This document shows positions 18,198 to 27,294 of a stretch of 64,000 nucleotides of DNA, in pieces. The first letter of the stretch is position 1; each line of letters opens with the position of its first letter. A program made the position numbers and the translations under genes. Where the stretch lies: positions 124,001 to 188,000 of the forward strand of contig CBDBED010000008.1 of NCBI GenBank assembly GCA_965204245.1. Direction: 5' to 3'. Origin of the DNA: JAAXIE01 sp965204245 (lineage in GTDB: Bacteria; Chloroflexota; Dehalococcoidia; Lucifugimonadales; JAAXIE01). The notes beneath the pieces were generated by a model, which saw only the letters and a program-made list of their open reading frames with translations, was not told the DNA's origin and did not search any database.

Positions 18198-18516
18198 TTG
18201 CGGGCCTCCTGGGTTTGATTTGGGGCCTTGCCACGGTTGGGACTGCCAACAAAACAAAACGCCCACCGGGGTAGTCCCAGCGGGCGACAAACAGCCACTT
18301 CAGGCACAGGAGCGCGACGCTCCCCGGATGGGATGCGTACACAAGTGGAACAGATCGTCCTCGAACCTCTTCTCAAGTGCCATGGTGCCGCGAGTCTATC
18401 CCCGCATCATGCCAGCGTCAACCTTGCGATGAGGTCTTCATCCTTAGCACGTGGAATCCATGCGTCGTTGCAAGGGCGCTCCAGAGCTGCAACCGGCCTG
18501 TGCGCTCCCAACTACG

Positions 18517-18849
18517 CTACGGGTGGACTTTCTCCCCGTTGGAACGACGCTCTATCCGGACGTCATAGTTGGCCAGTTCGGGGTGACCGACCATATAGTC
18601 TGCTCGAACGCCTCCCCTATGGGCCTCTTTGAAGGCGTCGCTGCGCGTCCAGCGGTGGTGGTCCTCCTTGGACTCCCAATGAGTCACCACCAGATACTCA
18701 TCGCAGTCAGGGCTGCTTTCCGTTTTCCACATCTGGAAGCTGATGAAACCCTCGGCACCCTCTGCTACGGCACTGCTCTTCCGAAAACGCTCCTCCAATT
18801 CCCAGCCTCGTCCGCTTTCGGTCCTGAGCCTGTTGGTAGCTACAAACAT
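18517..18849 (-). CDS. IsdG-like heme-degrading monooxygenase
   Basis: A 110-residue antibiotic-biosynthesis-monooxygenase-fold protein. It keeps all three residues needed for heme cleavage in S. aureus IsdG at the same positions: N6 (FVATNRL), W67 (HHRW) and H77 (FKEAH). EGFISFQMW and THWESKEDHHRW also match the IsdG pattern. IsdG enzymes open the heme ring and release iron without heme-oxygenase chemistry. It lies near the heme importer genes on the same strand, separated by a VOC-family gene, which supports the role. An electron donor is not apparent. Confidence 0.85.
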   Translation of the reverse strand: MFVATNRLRTESGRGWELEERFRKSSAVAEGAEGFISFQMWKTESSPDCDEYLVVTHWESKEDHHRWTRSDAFKEAHRGGVRADYMVGHPELANYDVRIERRSNGEKVHP

Positions 18850-18911
18850 GAGTCCCTCCTATAGCACAGTTCCTGCGAGGGTTGGTTGCCCTTCCCACCG
18901 CCTCTGCGCAG

Positions 18912-19346
18912 TTAGTTGTGGTCAACGTTCGGGCCATGTTCTGCGATGATCTGCCAACTTATGCCGAACCTGTCTACGCAATCACCGTAGTATGCTCCCC
19001 AGAACACCTTTCGCATGGCCGTCTTCACCATACCGCCCTCGGATAGCTTGGCGAAGACTTCGTCGGCCCGCTCCCTGTTCTCCGCTGTGTACGAGATGGA
19101 CAGATTGTTGCCCATCACCGGCCCAGGGCCGAACGCAGAGCAGGCGTCCCCGCCCAGCAGCACGCTGGCCCCAATCGGCAAGGCGATATGCATAACCCTG
19201 TCTAGCTCTTCCTCTGGCACTCCCATGTCCTGTGGCCCGTCCCGGAAGGCGGACATCGTTGAGAACTCTCCGCCAAATACCGACCGGTAGAACTCGAAAG
19301 CTTCGCGGCAGGTATCTTCGAACGTCAGATGGATACTCAGCGTCAT
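18912..19346 (-). CDS. VOC/PhnB-like protein
   Basis: The 144-residue protein has the vicinal-oxygen-chelate fold of the PhnB/3-demethylubiquinone-like group: MTLSIHLTFEDTCREAFEFY at the start, VFGGEFSTM, VMHIALPIG and the C-terminal WGAYYGDCVDRFGISWQII. Metal ligands of active VOC enzymes are only partly present, so it may bind rather than convert a ligand. It lies between the heme importer operon and the IsdG-like gene. A link to heme handling is only suggested by position. Confidence 0.8.
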   Translation of the reverse strand: MTLSIHLTFEDTCREAFEFYRSVFGGEFSTMSAFRDGPQDMGVPEEELDRVMHIALPIGASVLLGGDACSAFGPGPVMGNNLSISYTAENRERADEVFAKLSEGGMVKTAMRKVFWGAYYGDCVDRFGISWQIIAEHGPNVDHN

Positions 19347-19403
19347 TGAATCCCTCCTTTTGTGCGCAGTGGCTTGCAGCTCACTATTTATCGAATCCTG
19401 TCT

Positions 19404-20204
19404 TTATCCGGAACTTGCTACGTCTTCCTCGGAGGAAGCCAGCACCACAGGCTTGCCGGTCTGTGGGTGGGGTACGACCATCACTTGCTGGTTGAACACC
19501 GTCGATAGCAGGTCAGGGCAAAGGACCTCCTCTGGCCTACCGAGAGCCTTGACCTCACCTTCCGCCATAACTGCTACCCGGTCTGCGTATTCACCAGCCA
19601 AGTTCAGGTCGTGCAGCACGGCCAGCACTGCGCGTCCGTCGTCGGCAAGGCGCCGGCACAGCGACATGATTAACTGCTGATGACCAATGTCCAAGGCGGT
19701 CGTGGGTTCATCCAGCAGGATGACTGGCGTGTCCTGGGCCAGGACGCGGGCCAGCGAAACCCTGCGCTGTTCCCCTCCCGAAAGTGTGGGATAAATGCGA
19801 TTGGACAGGTGCGTGACTTGGGTGCTCTCCATGGCCTCGTCGGCCAGCATCAGGTCGCTCTCCTTGGGGGACTTCCACCGCGGGATGTGGGGATAGCGCC
19901 CCATCATCACCACCTCTCGTGCCGTAAACGGGAAACGAATAATCGTGTGCTGATTAAGGATGGACAAGATGCGTGCAAGGGTCGCGGGTTTGGAGATGCG
20001 TACCGGATGGCCGCATGCTTCCACCCTGCCTTGTAGCGGCCGGAGGTCGCCAGCCAACAAACCGCAAAGTGTAGACTTGCCAGCACCGTTAGGCCCAACA
20101 ATCGTTAGCATTTCGCCGGGCCAGAGTTCCATGTTGACATTCCGCACTAATGCCCGATCTCCCACGGCGTAGCTAACGCTATCCGCAGTCAAACTTGGGT
20201 TCAT
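19404..20204 (-). CDS. hmuV: Heme ABC importer ATP-binding protein
   Basis: The 266-residue ATPase shows Walker A GPNGAGKST, Q-loop NQHTIIRFPFTAREVVMMGRY, signature LSGGEQRR, Walker B VILLDEPTTALD and the switch AVLHDLN. The HmuV-specific ending VVPHPQTGKPVVL supports heme over vitamin B12 or siderophore. The ATG at 20204 has GGGGAGG upstream and overlaps the permease stop codon (ATGA), so translation is coupled. Third gene of hmuT-hmuU-hmuV. Confidence 0.9.
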   Translation of the reverse strand: MNPSLTADSVSYAVGDRALVRNVNMELWPGEMLTIVGPNGAGKSTLCGLLAGDLRPLQGRVEACGHPVRISKPATLARILSILNQHTIIRFPFTAREVVMMGRYPHIPRWKSPKESDLMLADEAMESTQVTHLSNRIYPTLSGGEQRRVSLARVLAQDTPVILLDEPTTALDIGHQQLIMSLCRRLADDGRAVLAVLHDLNLAGEYADRVAVMAEGEVKALGRPEEVLCPDLLSTVFNQQVMVVPHPQTGKPVVLASSEEDVASSG

Positions 20205-21313
20205 TCCACACCTCCCCAACTGGATCGCGTCCTGTGTACCAACCACAGGAAGAAGGGTCCGCCAACCATCGCGGTGACGACACCCAAGGGCAGTTCCGCA
20301 GGGATTACCACGGTACGGGCAAGGAGGTCGGCTAAGAGAAGGGCCGTCGCTCCGCCGAGAATGCTTGCGGGCAGAAGGAAACGGTGGTCAGGCCCAGCAA
20401 TGAGCCTGATGATGTGGGGGACCACCAGCCCCACGAAGCCTATGATTCCCGATACCGATACCGCCGCCCCAGTCACAAGAGCGCATAGCACAATGATGCT
20501 CAGGCGAACTCGCTCGGTCGACACTCCCAGATGCCGGGCTTCCCGGTCCCCAAGGGTCAAAAGATTGAGCGAGCGACCGCGGAAGGGTAGAAGGACCAGA
20601 CCTACAATGAAAAAGGGAAGGACGCCGGTCACCACGGGCCAAGTCGCTCCCCCCACACTCCCCAGCATCCAGAAGGTGATGCTGCGCAGTTGGTCATCGT
20701 CGGCAATGAAGGTGAGCAGGCCAGTGAAGGCCCCGGCTGTCGCGTTGACCGCGATTCCGGCAAGAATCAGGGTGGTGGCTTCCGTCTGCCCGTATGTTCG
20801 CGCCACCATGTAGACAACTGCGGTAGCAAGTAGGCTGCAAAGGAAGGCTACTATGGTGACGCCGCTGGTATTGAATAAGCTCAAACCGAGGACAATGGCG
20901 GCTACGGCCCCAGCGGCGGCTCCGCTGGATACTCCGATGATCCCGGGCTCGGCAAGGGGGTTGCGAAAGACGCCTTGAAGAGCAGCCCCTGCCACCCCCA
21001 AGCCGCCACCGACCATTATGCCGAGGACGACCCGCGGAAGCCGTATGTTCCACAAAATCGCGTCGGTACGCTGCTCGAACTCAGTCCCGATATCCAGGCC
21101 CATGTGGCTGAGGAAAATCGATAGCACTTGCTCGGGCGGAATCTTGACGGCCCCGATACCTACGTTGGCGAACAGGGCCACAACGAAAAGGACCAGCATG
21201 GCCCCAAGCAGGGTGGAGGCAGGTAGTCGCGAGTTGTTGATTGCGGCCCGCCGGCAAGCCTGCCGGAGGGCCTTCAGTCTCGCTAACGTCCTGCCTCCAC
21301 TGATAACCGCCAT
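20201..21313 (-). CDS. hmuU: Heme ABC importer permease (FecCD family)
   Basis: The 370-residue permease has about ten membrane segments and FecCD hallmarks: NIRLPRVVLGIMVGGGLGVAG, NPLAEPGIIGVSSGAAAGA, GIIGFVGLVVPHIIRLIAG and the C-terminal PAELPLGVVTAMVGGPFFLW. It forms the transmembrane channel of the heme importer. Its ATG shares a base with the hmuT stop codon (TAATG). The N-terminus is about 30 residues longer than many relatives and basic. Confidence 0.92.
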   Translation of the reverse strand: MAVISGGRTLARLKALRQACRRAAINNSRLPASTLLGAMLVLFVVALFANVGIGAVKIPPEQVLSIFLSHMGLDIGTEFEQRTDAILWNIRLPRVVLGIMVGGGLGVAGAALQGVFRNPLAEPGIIGVSSGAAAGAVAAIVLGLSLFNTSGVTIVAFLCSLLATAVVYMVARTYGQTEATTLILAGIAVNATAGAFTGLLTFIADDDQLRSITFWMLGSVGGATWPVVTGVLPFFIVGLVLLPFRGRSLNLLTLGDREARHLGVSTERVRLSIIVLCALVTGAAVSVSGIIGFVGLVVPHIIRLIAGPDHRFLLPASILGGATALLLADLLARTVVIPAELPLGVVTAMVGGPFFLWLVHRTRSSWGGVE

Positions 21314-22482
21314 TAGCTGGCCGTTGACAGGTCAGGATGGAATGCTTGCAACAGTCCCATCAATACGGTGCCCATTCTTGGGCCGCCTCCTCTGAACAAC
21401 TGGTCATCGAAGTCCAGAATGCACCCTTGGTCAGCGGCCCTGGTTTCGGAGATTCCTGGGAGGCGCAGAAGCCCCTCACGGCCGCCGACCGACTCAAGCC
21501 CACGGGTCAGCACCACGATGCAATCAGGGTTCGCCGCGGCCAAGGCCTCAGCGGTCAAGGGAACTCGCTGTGCCGTTACGCCAGCGGCCGCGCCACCGCT
21601 GATCGCCCCGCTGGCCTCCAATAGCTCATGGCTCAAGTCCGCTTCTCCCATCAGGAAGAGGGTGTCGACGCCACGCATGTAGAGGAATACAGCAGTGGGT
21701 TTTTCCTGTGCCTTCGCGGACAGGCCTCTGACTTCGGCAATGTCGGCTTCCAATTCCGTGGCCAGTGCCTCCCCTCTAGTCGGCACTCCGAGGGCTTGGG
21801 CAATCCCGCGTATCTTCCGCGGTCCTCCGTCGATAGTGGTCACCTCTTCCAGCACCACGACAGGCGTGCCGGTTGAACGAATCTGTTCAATCACTTCGGG
21901 TGGGCCTGCGACCTCGCTCCCGATAACCACTGTGGGGTTCATCGAGAGGATGCCTTCAGCACTGATTCTCCGTTGGTAACCAATCTGCGGAAGCTCAGTT
22001 GCCTCGGCGGGATAGGTCGCGCTGGTGTCAACGGCAACGATGTTGCCCCCAAGCCCGAGTGCGTACACCACCTCCGTGTAATCGCCGTTCATCACCACGA
22101 TGCGGCTGACATCCGCCACAATAACCTCGTTGCCGTGGACATCCACGATTGAAGTAGGTAGTGCCGGGCCGGTCGGCTCCTCAGGTTCAGGCGATGGCGG
22201 TGCGGACGTCGCCGTGGGAACAGGGCGGCGTGTGGGACGCGGAATGGGTGAGGGGGCCGGTGTTGCCAGTCTGCTCGTCGTGACCGCGGACGCAGCCCCA
22301 CCTGTGCTAGTGGAACTCTGACGGGTCGGGGCAGGTGGCGCTGGGGCAATCGTAATCGGAATACTGGTGGAAGCCGGAACAGTGGCAGGTTGACGGGTGG
22401 AAGAGGCCTCGGTCTCACAAGCAACCAAGACCAGGAACAGGATCGCAATCACAATGATGAACTGCTGCCGAACCAGACGCAT
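21313..22482 (-). CDS. hmuT: Heme-binding lipoprotein of ABC importer
   Basis: The 389-residue protein has a lipoprotein signal peptide (FLVLVAC22), a 90-residue Pro/Thr/Ser-rich linker and a cluster A-II substrate-binding domain from about residue 105 on. VMNGDYTEVVYALGLG, AVDTSATYPAEA and QIGYQRRISAEGILSMNPTV are characteristic of HmuT. The heme is normally held by a tyrosine and a histidine; candidate tyrosines are in GDYTEV and IGYQRR. The start at 22482 has GGAG about ten bases upstream. An AT-rich promoter region lies before it. Confidence 0.88.
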   Translation of the reverse strand: MRLVRQQFIIVIAILFLVLVACETEASSTRQPATVPASTSIPITIAPAPPAPTRQSSTSTGGAASAVTTSRLATPAPSPIPRPTRRPVPTATSAPPSPEPEEPTGPALPTSIVDVHGNEVIVADVSRIVVMNGDYTEVVYALGLGGNIVAVDTSATYPAEATELPQIGYQRRISAEGILSMNPTVVIGSEVAGPPEVIEQIRSTGTPVVVLEEVTTIDGGPRKIRGIAQALGVPTRGEALATELEADIAEVRGLSAKAQEKPTAVFLYMRGVDTLFLMGEADLSHELLEASGAISGGAAAGVTAQRVPLTAEALAAANPDCIVVLTRGLESVGGREGLLRLPGISETRAADQGCILDFDDQLFRGGGPRMGTVLMGLLQAFHPDLSTAS

Positions 22483-22499
22483 GACATACGCTCCTCGTT

Positions 22500-22610
22500 T
22501 ACCAACACTATGCATAAACACTAGTACATACTAAGTAATATAGTGCGTAGAAAATTAATATACAGATATGATGGTGTCAAGTAGCATGTTAGCTAAAACC
22601 TTAGTAGGCC
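22500..22610 (-). promoter_or_regulatory. AT-rich promoter/operator region of hmuTUV
   Basis: This stretch is markedly AT-rich against its surroundings. On the minus strand it holds a perfect TTGACA (22575-22580) with a weak -10 (TAATTT) 17 bases on. The palindrome TTAGCTAA (22589-22596) lies just before the -35 and could be a half-site for an iron regulator of DtxR/IdeR or Fur type. This is suggestive only. Confidence 0.45.
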
Positions 22611-22767
22611 CGCTGTGTAGTACCATGTCTGCACTAACCAAAAGAGTAGTACGCATCTGAGACGAGAGAACCAGATGCCGGACCGGAGGAGGGTGGGTAG
22701 CGCGACGGGGAGGTGTCAGTTAAACTTGCGCGACAGATCGTCACAAGTAAATCGTGCGAGGGTTCCC

Positions 22768-23196
22768 ATGCAGGAAGGCACTATCGTATCGGTACAGGCC
22801 GCGGAGCAAACCCGCCAGCCCATGCAACCGCTACAGCAGGCCCGAGCTATCTCCGACTTCGGCATAGAGGGCGATCGCAAGGCATCCAAGGGGAGTGCAC
22901 GTCAAGTGCTCTTCATGGACAGCGAGACGCTGGAGGAGTTCCGCCTTCAGCCCGGGGACGTGCGGGAGAACGTGACCACCTCGGGGCTGGACCTCAGCAC
23001 GATTCAAGCGGGCAACGTGCTCTTTGTCGGCTCTGAAGCCACCTTCGAGGTCACCGGCCTGTGCGACCCTTGCAAGCGCATGGACGACATCCGCCAAGGC
23101 CTGCGCGAGGAACTGGCAGGCAGGCGTGGACTGCTCACCACCGTCATAAACGGCGGCCCTATCCAGCCCGGAGACAACGTGAGGGTGGAGCCTTAG
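22768..23196 (+). CDS. MOSC domain protein
   Basis: A 142-residue single-domain MOSC protein, the fold found at the end of molybdenum-cofactor sulfurases and in YiiM/mARC. The motifs DFGIEGDRKA, RQVLFMDSETLEEF, GDVRENVTTSGLDL and the conserved cysteine segment GLCDPCKRMDDI are present. The conserved cysteine is thought to carry sulfur for the molybdenum ligand. Start at 22768 with GAGGG just upstream. It is divergent from the heme operon and stands alone. Confidence 0.87.
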   Translation: MQEGTIVSVQAAEQTRQPMQPLQQARAISDFGIEGDRKASKGSARQVLFMDSETLEEFRLQPGDVRENVTTSGLDLSTIQAGNVLFVGSEATFEVTGLCDPCKRMDDIRQGLREELAGRRGLLTTVINGGPIQPGDNVRVEP

Positions 23197-23283
23197 CCCC
23201 ACCCTCATAAGTTTCCCGGCGTTGTCCCTCCCCTGAGTGGACCAAATCGGTGCATCCACTCAGGCGCAGACATCACTTTGTGG

Positions 23284-24468
23284 CTACTCCCCCGGGAACC
23301 ATTCCTGCTTCCAAGGAAACTCGCCGTGCGGCTCCTCGAACAGGGGCAACCCTTGGTCCAAACGGTCCCGATAGGGGCTGGTGATAGGCTCGGTGTAGGG
23401 CGCAAAACTGTCGGCGTAGACCTCGGGGCCCAGCTTGAAATGCTTGGCCTGCTCCATTGTCTCGATGAACGGAGCGTTGGGGTCGTACAACTCATCCAAC
23501 TTGTTGGGCCGGGGCCCTGCCTTGGAGACGTGCCCGTAGGTCGTCCGCCCCAGCACCTCTTCCAGCATCCACACGCAGTCGATGAGCTTGTCCATGTTGA
23601 TGCCGGTGTCAATGCCCATGTCGTCCATCATGTGCAGCAAATCCTCAGTGGGGGCCATTCCGGTGGCACGTCCGTTGCCACAATAGGGGCAGCCGCCGAT
23701 GCCGCCAATGGTGCCGTCCAGCTCCAGGGTATCTTCGGGCTCCAGCACCCGCATCGCTGCATAGGCCGAGGCGATGGACATGTTGCGTCCGTTGTGCAAA
23801 TGTAGGCGGAAATGGTGTATCTCCGGCCACCGTGCCTTCACCTGCTCTATCGACTCCTCCACTTTGTCGGGCCGGCACCAGCTCATCGGATCGCCCATGG
23901 CCACGCTGACCACCTTGATGCCGGCTTGGTCCCACATCTGGTGCTGGCGCTCCAGAAAGCGCATATTCACATCCACCGGGAAGTCGCCGAGGAAGTTGGA
24001 ACCCCAGCTTGCGTTGGTGCCGATGGCCCCCTCGGTGATGTTCTGCTCCTGGGCTTGGGCCACGATCTGGGGCCACCGCTCCATCTCCTGCATCTGGCTC
24101 CGGTTGTAATTTCGCCGCGTGAACACATCGCACACATGGCAGTTCAAGCGGGGCCAAGGATCGCGCTCAATGGTCAGCGGAGGCGAGTACTCCTTCGCCC
24201 GCTCCACGCCACGGGCATTCACGGCTAGGGCCGTGTACCTTACGCCGGGCTTGGGATGGAACTTCGACACCACCTCATCGATCCGCGTCATCTGCGGGGT
24301 CCACTTGGGGCTGACGAAAGAGCCGACGACGATGGTCTTCAGTCCCGTCTCCGAGAGGGCGTCCAGCAGTCTGACCTTCTCCTCCACAGGGATGTTCGCA
24401 TCCTCAATCTGCATCCCCTCGCGCATCCCCTCTTCTTTGTAGTGCACAGTGGGCCATTGTCGTGCCAT
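23284..24468 (-). CDS. HMG-CoA lyase-like DRE-TIM metallolyase
   Basis: The 394-residue protein is a DRE-TIM barrel enzyme. The catalytic N-terminal loop reads GMREGMQIEDANI (in place of RDGLQNE), metal ligands are in RLHLHNGRNMS, and the reactive cysteine loop is GIGGCPYCGNGRATG. These fit the hydroxymethylglutaryl-CoA lyase branch, which cleaves a 3-hydroxy-acyl-CoA to a ketone body or similar fragments. It is longer than classic HMG-CoA lyase by about 90 residues, including an unusual HVCDVFTRRNYNRSQ segment, so the substrate may differ. AGGAGG lies before the ATG at 24468. The broken acyl-CoA dehydrogenase gene lies just upstream on the same strand. Confidence 0.8.
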   Translation of the reverse strand: MARQWPTVHYKEEGMREGMQIEDANIPVEEKVRLLDALSETGLKTIVVGSFVSPKWTPQMTRIDEVVSKFHPKPGVRYTALAVNARGVERAKEYSPPLTIERDPWPRLNCHVCDVFTRRNYNRSQMQEMERWPQIVAQAQEQNITEGAIGTNASWGSNFLGDFPVDVNMRFLERQHQMWDQAGIKVVSVAMGDPMSWCRPDKVEESIEQVKARWPEIHHFRLHLHNGRNMSIASAYAAMRVLEPEDTLELDGTIGGIGGCPYCGNGRATGMAPTEDLLHMMDDMGIDTGINMDKLIDCVWMLEEVLGRTTYGHVSKAGPRPNKLDELYDPNAPFIETMEQAKHFKLGPEVYADSFAPYTEPITSPYRDRLDQGLPLFEEPHGEFPWKQEWFPGE

Positions 24469-24557
24469 GGTGTTTTCCTCCTGCGTGTTCTGGGTAGTGG
24501 CCTTAATACCGCAAAGCCACAAAGAACTTGCCAGCCATTATACCCAACCTGGCATCC

Positions 24558-25787
24558 TTACGCTTCCCACGATACCGTGCCGTTCAACAACCCACGGGCC
24601 ATCACGAAGCGGTGTATCTCCGAGGTGCCGCCTCCGATACGCGCATGGCGTAGCATGTGGTACCAGTGTGGTATGGGCATGTCCAGGGTCTCGCCGAGGC
24701 CGCCGAATATCTGCATGACCTTGTCGATGTCCCGCCATCCCCACTCAGCGGCGCAATACTTGATCATCGATGCCTCAACGCGAACATCCTCGCCTTGGTC
24801 CGACCTCCAAGCCGTCTCGTGGGTGATGGCCCGCAGTGCCTTGATATCCATGTATATGTCCGTCAGCATCCACTGGATAGCCTGTCGGTCAGCAATGGGC
24901 CGTCCATAAGTAACCCTCTGCTTCGACCAGTCGATGGCCATGCCCAACGCCCTTGTCAGTATTCCCAAGGCCATTGACCCCCGCAGCAGCCTGTCATGAT
25001 GCACCAGCCACCGTTGTCCCAGCCGGAAACCCCCGCCCACCTCGCCCACCACTGCCGTGGCAGGCACCCGCACGTTGTCCAGCCTCACATAAAACTGCTG
25101 CGCCTTGGTGGGGTTGGTCCAGATGCGAATGGGATCGAAGCTCATCCCCGGCGTCGGGTTGTCCACTATGAACATGGTGATCCCGCCACGCTGTCGCTTC
25201 TCCGGGTCGGTAACCGCCTGAATAAGCAGGTAGTCAGCCGTAGCAGCCCCTGATATGAACATCTTGGTGCCGTTGATAACGAAATCGTCCCCGTCATGCA
25301 CCGCCCGCGTCTCCATCATCCCCCAGGGTCCGAACCGGCTTGAGGCTCCGTCTGCCCGAAGGCGTAGTTCTTCTCACCACGAACCGAGGGCCAGACGTAC
25401 TTCTCCTCCTGCTCCGGTGTACACGAACCCAGCAGCATCATGGGCACAGGCGAAGTCGGTAGCTGCACGATGCTGCGGTGAGACTCCTCGTCCACCACCA
25501 CATGTCCCAAGGCCCCAAGATCACCCCCGCCATACTCCTCGGGTAGGTGCGCAGTATAAATGCCCGTGTCCTTGGACAGCGTTTCCAGCCGGTCCCAATT
25601 CTCCTTGGGCAGTGTGCCCACAATGCCCATTACCGCCCTCGGCAATCCCTGTTGGCCCGCCATCGTCCACCCCGTCCATGGGAGGGTTGGATAGATACGT
25701 CGGCTCCAAGGGAATGCATTCGTCGTTCACCATCTGGCGCATCGTGCGCTTCAGGGCATCCAGTTCAGGGGAGAGCTTGAAATCCAT
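24558..25787 (-). pseudogene. Acyl-CoA dehydrogenase split by two compensating single-base frameshifts
   Basis: Three minus-strand pieces together make one acyl-CoA dehydrogenase of about 410 residues. Piece 1 (25787 to about 25650) begins MDFKLSPELDALKRTM. Piece 2 (about 25650-25320, other frame) carries AHLPEEYGGGDLG and AFGQTEPQAGSDPGG. Piece 3 (25319-24558, back in the first frame) carries GDDFVINGTKMFISGA, the catalytic-domain segments and MLRHARIGGGTSEIHRFVM. The first shift equals one extra base between about 25630 and 25665; the second equals one missing G in a run of five G at 25320-25324. With both corrected the protein is continuous. It could be a true pseudogene or sequence error; selA next door shows the same pattern. 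Confidence 0.8.
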
Positions 25788-25933
25788 TTCCAGCCTCTCT
25801 TCTCGAATCAATCGCTCAGGAACTGTGTGGCGGCCCTAGTATAACCCACTGCTTCAGAGGCGCCCGTTCCAAGGCATCGGGTCGTCTCCGTGTTAGAATG
25901 ACGTGGCCACTATTTCCCTCAATACAGGACTGA

Positions 25934-27294
25934 ATGCAGTACCGCAAACCTTCCCAGCGTCGAAAGCGTCATGGCCACCCGCCAGCTTCAAGGGCTGGCC
26001 ATCCTCTACCAGCGCGACTGGCTGGTGAACCTCGTCCGCGATCAAATCTCCCACGCCCGGGAGGACATCCGCCGCGGGGAGAATGGCGCTGACCTTGAGG
26101 AAATAGCCGTCCGGGTCTCAGAGCAGGCAGCCCGCCAAGGACGTCCCCGCCCCCGACCCGTCATCAACGCCACCGGCGTCATCATCCACACCAACCTCGG
26201 GCGTGCCCCCCTCAGCGAGGCCTCCGTTGACGCAATGCACGATGCCGCCGACCGTTACACCGACTTGGAACTGGACATTGAGCAAGGACGCCGCGGTTCG
26301 CGCCAGTCCCACCTCCAGCCCGTCCTCCGCCAACTTACTGGGGCCGAGTCATCCCTTGTCGTCAACAACAACGCATCCGCCGTTTTCTTAGGGCTGTCGG
26401 CTCTCGCCCAAGGCAGGGAGGTCATTGTCTCCCGTGGCGAGGCTGTTGAAATCGGGCGGGGCTTCCGCGTTCCCGACGTGCTAGCCCAGAGTGGTGCCCG
26501 TCTGGTGGAGGTGGGCACCACCAACCGCACCTACGTCACCGACTACGAGACCGCTATCACCCCCGATACTGGCGCTCTCCTCAAGGTCCACGCTAGCAAC
26601 TTCCGCGTTGAGGGCTTCACTCACTCATGCGACACCCGCGAACTGGCCGAACTGGGTCAGCGCACCCGTCTCCCCGTCCTCCACGATGTCGGCAGCGGGT
26701 GCCTGCTCGACACCGAGGAGTTCGGCTTGGCCCACGAACCGACCCCGCAGGAGAGCATCGCCGCCGGTGCCGACTTGGTCTTCTTTTCCGGCGACAAACT
26801 GCTGGGCGGGCCTCAAGCGGGTATCATCGTCGGCAAGACTGACCTAGTCCGCACCCTCGAGCGCCATCCCCTAGCCCGCGCTCTTCGCATCGACAAGCTC
26901 AGCTTGGCCGCCCTCACTGCCACCCTGCTTCACTATCTCAAGGGGGAGGCCCGCACCAAGATCCCCATCTGGCAGATGATTGGTGCATCCCTCGAAGACA
27001 TGCGCCTCCGGGCCGACTCATGGCGGGAGAATATCGGCAATGCTGCCAGCCTCACCCAAAGCCTCTCCACCATCGGCGGAGGCAGCCTGCCCGGAGAGAC
27101 TATCCCCACCTGGGTTGTGGCCTTGGATTGCACCCAGTCCCAGGGTGGTCCCGAGGGCGTTATGGCTCGCCTGCGCACCGCCCGCACTCCCATCATCGCC
27201 CGCATCGACCAAGACCGCGTCAATGCTCGACCCACGCACTGTCCCCTTCGACGAAGGTGGCGCACTCTTGCGAGGAGTGAAAAACGCACTGTGA
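25934..27294 (+). pseudogene. selA: Selenocysteine synthase (L-seryl-tRNA(Sec) selenium transferase), two frameshifts
   Basis: The PLP enzyme that turns seryl-tRNA(Sec) into selenocysteinyl-tRNA(Sec). The core is clear: VINATGVIIHTNLGRAPL, VVNNNASAVFLGLSALAQG, EVGTTNRTYVTDYE and the PLP lysine in FFSGDKLLGGPQAGIIVG. Two single-base insertions break it. Near 25949, an ATG at 25934 (with AGGA upstream) reads MQYRK, and dropping one C continues as LPSVESVMATRQ, the normal SelA N-terminus. Near 27222, dropping one A after RIDQDRV continues as MLDPRTVPFDEGGALLRGVK and ends at the TGA at 27292-27294. Unshifted, the central frame runs on into the next gene and mimics a 691-residue fusion. Confidence 0.85.
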
